DNA from: Sphaerobacter thermophilus DSM 20745
GTDB lineage: Bacteria > Chloroflexota > Chloroflexia > Thermomicrobiales > Thermomicrobiaceae
Direction: 5' to 3'
Assembly: GCF_000024985.1 (NCBI RefSeq)
Contig: NC_013524.1
Span: forward strand, 806,001 to 870,000
Length of the DNA stretch: 64,000 nucleotides
Below the pieces are notes generated by a model that made no database searches, had not been told where the DNA came from, and was given only the letters and a program-made list of their open reading frames with translations. Shown here one piece after another: positions 24,620 to 32,900 of this stretch. The number at the start of each line of letters is the position of its first letter. Positions within the stretch are counted from its first letter, which is position 1. The position numbers and the translations under genes are program-made.

Positions 24620-25480
24620 GTGCCGGAACTGCCCGAGGTCGAAGCCGCGCGGCGCGGCATTGCCGAGCAACTGCTCGGGCGCGTGCTGGTCGGCTATGAG
24701 TTGACGCGCCCGGCACTGGTCGTCCCCGCCCCGGGGCTGACGCTCGACGCGCTGGTCGGATCCCGGTTGGAGTGCGTCGAGCGTCACGGCAAGTATCTCT
24801 TCCTCAGCTTCGAGCCGGCGGTGCTGGTCATCCACTTGAAGCTTGCCGGGCAGCTCGTCGCCCGCGGAAGCGGTATCCCAGGCTTTGCCGCCGGCCATCC
24901 CGTGCCCGCCTACGACGCGCCGCTGCCCCACAAGTCCACCCACCTGCGGTTCGACTTCGACGGTGACGCACACCTCTACCTGACCGACATTCGCCACTTC
25001 GCCCGAGTCTGGCTCCTGCCCCACGACGACCTGCCTGCCTTCCGAGAGGGCCTGCACTTGGGTCCCGACGTGCTCGACCCTGCGTTCACCGTGGAGACGC
25101 TGCGTCAGGGGCTGGCCCGGCGGACCGTCGGCCGACTGAAGCCCACGTTGCTCGACCAGAGCCTCGTCGCCGGGCTCGGCAACATCTACGTCGACGAGAG
25201 CCTGTGGCAGGCCAAACTCCATCCGGAGCGCACCGCCGCCTCGTTGACAGACGCCGAGATCGAGCGACTCTACGAGGGCATCCACACCACCATGGAACTT
25301 GCCTTGCCGACCGGCGGCGCGCGCATCCTCAACAGCAAGGCGCAGACGGAGGTCGGCGAGTTCCCCTTCGTCCACGGACGCGAGGGGCTGCCCTGCCCCC
25401 GCTGCGGCACGGCGATTATCAAAATCCGCGTCAACAACCGAGGCACCTACCTCTGCCCCCAGTGCCAGCCGGCGCCCTGA
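24620..25480 (+). CDS. mutM: Formamidopyrimidine-DNA glycosylase MutM/Fpg
   Basis: 286 residues from GTG 24620, seven or eight bases after GAGGAGG. Pro-Glu after the initiator begins PELPEVEAARRG, the invariant Fpg N-terminus whose Pro1 attacks the damaged base site and Glu2 assists. LDQSLVAGLGNIYVDE is the helix-two-turn-helix. The C-terminal zinc finger is complete: CPRCGTAIIKIRVNNRGTYL with CPQC. It removes 8-oxoguanine and formamidopyrimidines and nicks the strand. A KSTHLRFDF stretch near residue 110 follows a slightly long loop. The signature residues of an active enzyme are all present. Confidence 0.96.
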   Translation: MPELPEVEAARRGIAEQLLGRVLVGYELTRPALVVPAPGLTLDALVGSRLECVERHGKYLFLSFEPAVLVIHLKLAGQLVARGSGIPGFAAGHPVPAYDAPLPHKSTHLRFDFDGDAHLYLTDIRHFARVWLLPHDDLPAFREGLHLGPDVLDPAFTVETLRQGLARRTVGRLKPTLLDQSLVAGLGNIYVDESLWQAKLHPERTAASLTDAEIERLYEGIHTTMELALPTGGARILNSKAQTEVGEFPFVHGREGLPCPRCGTAIIKIRVNNRGTYLCPQCQPAP

Positions 25481-25549
25481 GGTTCCGCCCCTCACCGAAA
25501 GCCCGCGAGAGCAGGTTTGGGACATGGTACCCACGCCCAAGTGGTACGG

Positions 25550-26070
25550 TGTCCATCAGCCGGTTCGTGCCCGGGGGTAAACCCCCGGGCTCACAACGAA
25601 AGCCGGCTTCAGCCGGCTTTGGAGTGCGGCGGACAACGCCGCCGCTTTGGTATGGCGCGGCATCATGCCGCGCCAGGGTTGGTGTCGTACCGTCGTCCGG
25701 ATGCTAGATCGGTGGCGTGGAGATCCCTGTGTCGTGGTGTGTGCCCGGGGGTTTACCCCCGGGCTGAATATGAAAAGCCCACTGAAGGGGCTCTCTTGTC
25801 CACCCGCGGGCTGACCCGATCGGCCACCAACGGGGCGCCGCGTCCCCAGCCCCTTCAGTGGGCTTCGCATTCGTAGCCCGGCGGCTTTAGCCCCGGGCCT
25901 AGAGCACGGCGCGAGGATCCTCGCATCACCCATCCGCGGGCACGCGTCACCATCTCGCGCCATAACGACGCGGCAGCCAGCGCCGCTGCACCCCAAATCG
26001 AGGTCCAGCCCGCTTCAGCGGGCTTTCCTTGTCAGCCCGGGGGTTTACCCGCGGGCACCTACCACGGCAC
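25550..26070. repeat. Family B repeat cluster
   Basis: GCCCGGGGGTAAACCCCCGG, AGCCGGCTTCAGCCGGCTTT, a GCGGACAACGCCGCC unit, GCCCGGGGGTTTACCCCCGG, AGCCCACTGAAGGGGCTC with AGCCCCTTCAGTGGGCTTCG, CCCGGCGGCTTTAGCCCCGG, and GCCCGCTTCAGCGGGCTTTC. Arms are complementary and often end in a short T-run, so single units look like terminators. No gene is seen between 25481 and 26324. Confidence 0.85.
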
Positions 26071-26324
26071 GGCGACCCTCGCACCACCGTTCCCGGGCTT
26101 GGGAGTAGCTGTCAGGGGCCGCTCTCGTTGAGGGCTTGCCTGCGCAGGGGAGACTGTGGTACTCGTGCCGAGCGTTGAACGTATGGGCGCCCAACGTGGG
26201 TGCTTGCCATACCCGCGCAATCGTGCGACGCTACGGTCGCCACCGGCGCACTGCGCCGGGATCGTGCTCGCCCAGACCGGGCTGCCTCGGGGGACGATCA
26301 CCACGCAAGGAGGGATGTGAGCCG

Positions 26325-26774
26325 ATGCCCGACCAGGAAATCATCAACGGGTTGATCGCGACCTACCGGGAATTGAACCACCGGGTGCGCGGCGATGCGA
26401 AGGACTTGTCCGGCGACGCGCACGAGGCGCTGGTCAGCACGCTGCGCCGCTTGCGGGACCGCGAACTCCGCGCCTCGCAGGCAATCAAGCGTATCCTGGT
26501 GGGAGACGCAGTCGACGAGGATGACGAGGCCCCGCTCACGGAGACCGAGTTCGCGGAGTCGATGAGCAACTCTCCCAACGTGTTGCTGTCGCAGTTCGGC
26601 ACGGCGCGAGAGGCGACCCTGGCGATGGTGCGCGACCTGCCGGATGAAGAGTGGAACAAGGTCGTGCAGACGCCGCGCGGGCAGATGTCCCTGCGGGACT
26701 ACCTCAAGACGCTGGTCGATCGAGATCGCCAGAAGCTGGAGGAGATCGACGGCCTGCTCAAGGCCCGCGCCTGA
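26325..26774 (+). CDS. DinB-like four-helix protein
   Basis: 149 residues from ATG 26325, behind AAGGAGGG. The sequence is almost entirely helical. The segment TPRGQMSLRDYLKTLVDRDR resembles the end of the third and start of the fourth helix of DinB/YfiT-like proteins, though the usual His ligand of the metal site is an Asp here, so metal binding is doubtful. These proteins are thiol-transfer or stress-related enzymes of mixed function. The gene is flanked by repeats and stands alone upstream of ctaA-ctaB. Family membership is a moderate-strength call. Confidence 0.5.
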   Translation: MPDQEIINGLIATYRELNHRVRGDAKDLSGDAHEALVSTLRRLRDRELRASQAIKRILVGDAVDEDDEAPLTETEFAESMSNSPNVLLSQFGTAREATLAMVRDLPDEEWNKVVQTPRGQMSLRDYLKTLVDRDRQKLEEIDGLLKARA

Positions 26775-26942
26775 CCACTCCCGCGCCATCGCCCTGCGCA
26801 GCGCGCAGCTATGGCGGCTGCGGTATGATAGAAGCACCCCGCGCCGCGGGATGCCGACCAGCACGGCACCCCGCGCGGGGGCTGCTATGTACCGGTGACG
26901 CCGGGCCTCGCCCGGGCAGCGAGGGAGTGACAGACAACCCCG

Positions 26943-28742
26943 ATGACGCGCTATGTGAAACTCGCAGTCACCACGCTCCTTACCGGTTATCTTCTCGTTG
27001 TCCTCGGCGGGGCAGTGCGAGTCGCTGGAGCGGAATCCGGTTGTGGACCCGGCTGGGTTGGCTGCGACGGTTCGCTCGCCCCGATCCTCTCGTTCCCCAT
27101 CGCGTTTGACTATTTCCACCGCGCCTTCGCGGTCGTGGTGACGCTGCTCAGTGTCGGCCTGGTGGTCCTGGCCTGGCGTGAGTCGCGCTCGCGCGGGCTG
27201 CTGCTTGGCCTGTCGGGGGCGGCGCTCGGGCTGGTCCTGATCCAGGGCGTGCTCGGGATGTTCACCGCGCAACCGGCGGCCGGCGCTGCGGTTGGGACCG
27301 CGCACCTGGCGCTGGCGGAGATCTTCCTGGCGGTGGTGGCGCTGGCCGCGCTGATCGCGTCAGCCGGGTGGCTCGTGCCGGCCGATTGGCGAACTGCCGG
27401 CCGTCGCACCAGCGCAGGCTGGCTGGCGATCGCGGCGTCCGTGGGGGCCTTTGCCCTGCTCGCAACCGGCGCCTACACCGCGCTGAGCGGCAGCGGCACC
27501 GCCTGTACCGGCTGGCCGCTGTGCGGCGACCGCGTCGTTCCCACTGGCTGGACACCGGTCGATATCCACCTCACGCACCGCTGGGTCGCGGCGATCACGA
27601 CGACGCTGATCCTGGCGCTGGCGATCCACGTGCGGCGGGTCCGGTCGGACTCCCCGGCCCTGGTGGGCCTTTCGACCGGTGGCGCGGTGTTGATGGTCGC
27701 CCAGGTCTTCGTCGGGGCAGCCAATGTCTGGGTGGAACTGAACCCGGTGATCACGACGGCGCACCTCGCGGTGGCGACCATCGTCTGGGGGGTCGTCGTC
27801 TCCGTGGCCGCGTTGGACCGGATGCTCCCGGTAGCGGAGCGCGCGCCGGCGGCGCAGCCGGCTCGCCGGGTCTGGCGCGACTACTTCGTCTTGACCAAGC
27901 CCGGGGTTATGGCGCTGCTGCTGACCACCACCCTTGGCGCCATGCTCTTCGCCAAGGCCGGGCTGCCGCCGCTGCGCATCCTCATCTGGACGCTGATCGG
28001 CGGGGCGCTCGCCTCGGGCGGGGCGGCGGCGATCAACCACTACCTTGACCGCGACATCGACCGCATCATGACGCGGACCCGCAACCGGCCGGTCGCAGGC
28101 GGCCGGGTGACGCCGGTGCAGGCGCTGATCTTCGGCGTGACCCTCAGCGTGCTGTCGGTCTACCTGATGGCGGTCTTCGTCAACCCGCTGGCCGCGATCC
28201 TCTCGCTGGCCGGGAATCTCTTCTACGTCATCGTCTACACCATGTGGCTCAAGCGGGCGACGCCGCAGAACATCGTGATCGGCGGCGCGGCGGGCGCGAT
28301 CCCGCCCCTGGTCGGTTGGGCGGCCGTCACCGGCAACGTTGGTCTGCCGGCGATCATCATGTTCATCATCGTGTTTGCCTGGACGCCGCCGCACTTCTGG
28401 GCGCTGGCGCTGTTCCGCTCCAAGACACGCGACTACGCTGCGGCGGGGGTGCCGATGTACCCGGCCGTCTACGGCGATGCGAAGACACGGCAGCAGATCT
28501 TCATTTATACGCTGTTGCTGGTGATCACCAGCCTGCTGCTCGTCTTCCCGCTGGGGGCGAACGGGCTGCTCTACTTCGCGGTCGCTGCGGTTCTGGGTGG
28601 GCTGTTCGTCCACAAGGCGGTGCAGTTGCTCCGCCGCCCGGCGCAGCAGCCCCTGCTGGCGCGCTCGCTCTTCATGTACTCCAACTACTACCTGGCGCTC
28701 CTCTTCCTCGCTATGGTCGTGGACCGGTTGGTCCTGGCCTAG
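26943..28742 (+). CDS. Fused heme A synthase and heme O synthase (CtaA-CtaB)
   Basis: 599 residues. Residues 1-295 form CtaA/Cox15: eight helices, heme ligand histidines in DYFHRAFA, GTAHLALA, HLTHRWVA and TTAHLAVA, and the extracytoplasmic Cys pairs CGPGWVGCDG and CTGWPLCGD. Residues about 305-599 form CtaB/Cox10: LTKPGVMALLLTTTLGAML, and NHYLDRDIDRIMTRTRNRP with the DxxxD Mg/farnesyl-diphosphate motif. CtaB farnesylates heme b to heme o and CtaA oxidises it to heme a, so the fusion carries consecutive steps. Fusions of this kind are known in Chloroflexota. A second, single CtaA lies at 60.3 kb. No Shine-Dalgarno lies close to the ATG. Confidence 0.94.
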   Translation: MTRYVKLAVTTLLTGYLLVVLGGAVRVAGAESGCGPGWVGCDGSLAPILSFPIAFDYFHRAFAVVVTLLSVGLVVLAWRESRSRGLLLGLSGAALGLVLIQGVLGMFTAQPAAGAAVGTAHLALAEIFLAVVALAALIASAGWLVPADWRTAGRRTSAGWLAIAASVGAFALLATGAYTALSGSGTACTGWPLCGDRVVPTGWTPVDIHLTHRWVAAITTTLILALAIHVRRVRSDSPALVGLSTGGAVLMVAQVFVGAANVWVELNPVITTAHLAVATIVWGVVVSVAALDRMLPVAERAPAAQPARRVWRDYFVLTKPGVMALLLTTTLGAMLFAKAGLPPLRILIWTLIGGALASGGAAAINHYLDRDIDRIMTRTRNRPVAGGRVTPVQALIFGVTLSVLSVYLMAVFVNPLAAILSLAGNLFYVIVYTMWLKRATPQNIVIGGAAGAIPPLVGWAAVTGNVGLPAIIMFIIVFAWTPPHFWALALFRSKTRDYAAAGVPMYPAVYGDAKTRQQIFIYTLLLVITSLLLVFPLGANGLLYFAVAAVLGGLFVHKAVQLLRRPAQQPLLARSLFMYSNYYLALLFLAMVVDRLVLA

Positions 28743-28837
28743 CGGCTACGGGGAGCGTCAGGGGCGCTCCGCAGGTGTGGTGAGGACCGCCGCCGGGTGG
28801 CGCGTGCCCTGGGATGAGTGGTGTGAGGATCCCGCCG

Positions 28838-29275
28838 CCCGGCATGTGCCCGGGGCTCAAGCCGCCGCTTTGGAATCGCGCGGCCGCAGCCGCGCCGGGG
28901 TTGGTTTCGCGCTGGCGGCGGGACACGGGCGTGTTGGCGCGGGGATCCCCGCGCCGCGGTACATGCCTCGGGATGGGTGGTGTGAGGATCCCGCCACACG
29001 GCGCGTGCCCGGGGCTCAAGCCGCCGGGCTGAATAGTTGGGTCAGCCCACTGAACGGGCTGTGATGGCGACATCCCGGCGTATGTTGTTTGGCCGCCTGC
29101 TGGGCGCGGCGTCCCCAGCCCCTTCAGTGGGCTTTGTATTGTCAGCCCGGCGGCTTGAGCCCCGGGCACATGCCGGGCGGCGGGGTCCATCCTGCCGAGG
29201 CGCTGGCTCTGCGTTGCCCCAGCCGGCTTCAGCCGGCTTTTGTTGTGAGCCCGGCCGCTTTAGCGCCGGGTCCCG
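28838..29275. repeat. Family B repeat cluster
   Basis: CATGTGCCCGGGGCTCAAGC, GCGCGGCCGCAGCCGCG, GCGTGCCCGGGGCTCAAGCC, GCCGGGCTGAATAGTTGGGTC, AGCCCACTGAACGGGCTG with AGCCCCTTCAGTGGGCTTTG, CCCGGCGGCTTGAGCCCCGG, CAGCCGGCTTCAGCCGGCTTTT. The unit GTGCCCGGGGCTCAAGCCGC appears twice here. No gene between 28743 and 29404. Confidence 0.85.
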
Positions 29276-29368
29276 ACCGCCGCGCCGGACCCGGCTGGCA
29301 CGCAGCGGACGGAGGCCGTTCCACGACCACCTGCCCGCTGTCGTGACTCGTGCGAGGCGTTACAACAG

Positions 29369-29395
29369 CCCGGGCGGCGCCGCGCGCCGCCCGGG
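29369..29395. terminator. Strong GC hairpin after osmC-like gene
   Basis: CCCGGGCGGCGC, a CGC loop and GCGCCGCCCGGG form a perfect 12-bp stem 10 bases beyond the OsmC stop codon on the minus strand. No T-run follows, so termination may be weak or the stem may protect the mRNA end. Confidence 0.6.
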
Positions 29396-29404
29396 AGTGA
29401 GGTG

Positions 29405-29830
29405 CTAGGCAAGTTCCGCGTTGAGGCGGATCTCGACGTTGTTCCGCAGCGCGTTGGAAACCGGGCAGTTCTGCTCGCCCTCTTGCGCGATCTGCTTGAA
29501 GGTCGCGTCGTCGAGGCCCGGGACCCGGCCGCGTACCGTCAGTTCCACCGTGGTGATCTTCGGGGGGTCGAAGGTGCAGACGGCGGTGACCTCCAGCTGC
29601 TCGGGCGTGTGCCCGTGCTCCGCCAGGGTGTTGCTCAGCGCCATGGCGTAGCAGGCGGCGTGGGCGCCGGCGATCAGTTCTTCGGGGCTCGTCTTGCCGT
29701 CCGGCTGCTCGGTGCGCGCGGCCCAGGTGACCGGCTGCTGCGAGATGACCCCGCTCCCGAGGGACACGGTCCCGCTCCCCTGGAACAGGTTCCCCTGCCA
29801 GACGACTTCAGCGCGGCGCTCCGCGGCCAT
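29405..29830 (-). CDS. OsmC/Ohr-family peroxiredoxin
   Basis: 141 residues from ATG 29830, which follows GGAGAAGGGAGGG; longer frames upstream are not supported. The two reactive cysteines of the family are visible in GAHAACYAMALSN and in QNCPVSNAL. KTSPEELIAGAHAAC is the usual lead-in to the first Cys. OsmC/Ohr proteins reduce organic or fatty-acid hydroperoxides using lipoylated proteins or thiols. The length is that of OsmC. It lies 113 bases from the end of the large kinase gene on the same strand. Confidence 0.92.
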   Translation of the reverse strand: MAAERRAEVVWQGNLFQGSGTVSLGSGVISQQPVTWAARTEQPDGKTSPEELIAGAHAACYAMALSNTLAEHGHTPEQLEVTAVCTFDPPKITTVELTVRGRVPGLDDATFKQIAQEGEQNCPVSNALRNNVEIRLNAELA

Positions 29831-29943
29831 GTGGCCCTCCCTTCTCCTGAGTCCGGCATGGATGAGTCTGAATGTCGACGTCGCCATTATCGGCGCGTGG
29901 TGCAGTCGTCGCAAGTTGGGAGCCGGGGCGGGCCTCGGGAGGC

Positions 29944-32900
29944 TCAGCCGACGACGACGCGGTTGCGCCCGCGGCGTTTGGCGGTGTAGAGGAGGTCGTC
30001 AATGCGGCTGAGCAGCGAGGCGAAGTCGGGCGTCGTCGGGTCGGCTGCAGCGACGCCGAGGCTGATCGTCACCGACACCGGACCGGTGCTGGTCGCGATT
30101 GGCTCCGCGGCGATGCTGTTCCGCAGCCGCTCGGCGATCTGGTACGCGCTGATCAGGTCGGTCTCCGGCAGGATGATGACGAACTCTTCCCCACCGTAAC
30201 GCCCGAGCACATCGACCTCACGCAGGCCGCTGCGGAGCCGGTCGGCCACCGCGCGGAGGACCTCGTCGCCCACGGCGTGGCCGTGGGCGTCGTTGACGCG
30301 CTTGAACTCGTCGATATCGAGGATAATCGCCGCGAGGGGGCGATTGAAACGCTGCGCCCGGCTCAATTCGCGCTCGGCGGTGGTGAGGAGGTGACGGCGG
30401 TTGTAGGTCCCGGTCAGGTCGTCGGTGACGGCGAGCCGCTGGACCTCGGCGAAGAGGCGTGCGTTCTCGATGGCGACCCCCGCCTGACCGGCGAAGGTGA
30501 AGGCGATACCCGCCTCGCGTTCGCCGAAGGCGCCGGAGATCTGGCTGGTCAAGACTACCACTCCGGCGACCCGGCTCTCGGAGATCAGGGGGACACCCAG
30601 CCAGGCGCGCAGGTCGGGCATGCCGCCCCGATGGGCGCAGCGCGGGTCGTCCCGCGTGTCGGCGATGACCAGCGGTTGTCCGGTCGCCACCACCTCGGCC
30701 AGCAGGATGTCGTTCGCCAGTGGGATGACGAGGCCGGGCGCCTCGTCGGGACGGGTCGTGCCGCGGACCATGGCCAGTTCCAGCCGGTCGGCATGGTGCA
30801 GCACCACGGCGGCCGTGTCGTAAGGAACGACCGCGGCGAGGCTGGTCAGCAGGCGGTCGAGGACCTGGGTGAGGTCGAGCGTGGCGGTGAGGGTGCCGGT
30901 CAGGTCCCGCAGGCGCTCGGCCAACAGGCGCTGCTGTCGCTCCGATTCGAACTGCGCCTCGATCTGGGCGAGGCGGGCCGTCTCGAGGGCGATGGCGATG
31001 GAGCCGGCAATGGCGCGCAGGATGTCGAGGTCGGCGGGGGTGAAGACGCCGCGCGCCAGGCGGTTGTCGAGGTAGAGCACACCGAAGGTCCGCTCGCGCA
31101 GGGTCAGCGGCGCGGCAATGATGCTCCGCAGGTCGTAGGCGACGATGCTCTCCGAGCCGAGCACCGGCCCGTCGCTGCTCGCGCTGACGATCATCGGCTG
31201 GCCGGTCGCGCGAACCGTTTCGACTACCGTCCGGCTGAAGTCACGCGGCTCGGTAACCGGATTCCCGGAAGCGTCGCGCCCGGCGACGAGCCTCAGGTCC
31301 GGGCCATCGATGCGGAAGAGGAAGGCGCGCTCCGCGCCCAGGATGCGGACCGCTTCGTCGAGCGCGGCGCGGGACTGCTGCTCCGGGTCCAGCGCCGTCG
31401 CGGTGGCCAGGCTGACCTGGAGCAGGGCGTCGAGGTGCTGCTGGAGACGCCGGGAGCTCGGCTCGACGGCGGGCTCGAGCGCCGGCTCGCGGGCGGTGGC
31501 GGCCGGGAAATCGGCCCGGACGCGTGCGGCGCGGTGCACCCAGCCGTGCTCGGTCGCCAGCGCGTGAGCGTAGCGTGCTGCCCGCTCGGCTCCCGGCTGG
31601 TTCCCCAGCGCGGCCAGCACCAGGGCCCGCTGACGCGTGGCCTCGAACAGGACCCACGGCGCGTCGATCTCGGTCGCCAGCCGGTCGGCGCGGTCGAGCA
31701 GTTCGAGCGCGGCGTGGTGGCGTCCCTCCAACCGCGCGCGGGCGGCGGCCAGCACCCAGGTGTGCGCGCGCAGCGTCGGGTGATCGGCGATCCGCTCCAG
31801 GAACTCGATGGCCTCGTTGAGCCGCCGCAGGGCGGCAGCGCGCCGGTTGGCCGGGGCGCGCTCGACCTGGAGCAGGCGCGCGTGGCCCTGGAAGACGAAG
31901 AAGCGGCGGAAGTGGGGCAGCCCGCGGCCCGACCGGAAATCCAGTTCCTCGCCGCGCGCGATGACCTCTTCGATCTCCGCGTCGCTGCCGCCGCGCTCCA
32001 CCAGGGCGAGCAGCCGGTGGCTGAGGTAGATCTCCCAGGCGAAGCGGTCGCGCGGGTGATCGTTGACGAGGGCTTCGGCCCGCCGGGCGTACTCGCGCGC
32101 CAGGGCGGCCTCCCCGAGCACTTCCAGGACCGCCAGGGCGTAGGCGTCCATGTACCGCTGGACCCGGTGCGCGCCGCCCTGGTTGGTGATCCGCCCGCCG
32201 GTCCGGGCGATCGCCTCCTCGATCCAGCGGCGGGCCTCGCGGATGTAACCGCGGAGCACCAGGTTCCAGATCAGGTCGCCGCTGCCGTTCAGGTACTCGG
32301 CGGGTGCCAGCCAGTCGGCGTGCTGTTCGAGGCAGCGGGTCGCCAGCGTCTCGGCCTCACGCGGGCGTCCGGCGATGTGGTGGGCGATTGCCTCGTAGAG
32401 GAGGGCATAGGCGAGCATGGGCCGGTCGTCGCGGGCGTGCGCGAGGTCGATCGCCTTGCGGAAGTAGCTCTGCATAGCCTCCACGCGCCGCATCGTGGCC
32501 AACAGCATCCCGTAGTCCACGTTGGCCTGGATCAACTCGCGGGAGGGCCCGAGTGCCCGTGCTGCACCGAGGGACAGGAGCAGGTTCTGGAGCACCGTGC
32601 TCTGCGGACGGCCCTCGAGCATCGCCGCTTCGATTGCCAGGTGATAGAGCGCGACCAGGACGCGCAGGCGTGCCGGGTCGCCGGGCGGCGGTGGTATGGC
32701 ACCGCCGAGCCGGTCGTCGAGCACGAACCCGGCCCAGGCGCCGATCGCTCGTGCCATTCGCCCGGCGCGGGCCTCGAGCGTCTCGCCGATCTCGGCGAAG
32801 GCCGCCTCAATCTCCTGCGCCGCTCGCTCGATCTCGAGTTCCCAAATCTGGATGCGGGCCAGTCGGGCGCGGAGCTGCGCACGCCCGGTGGCGTCCGTGC

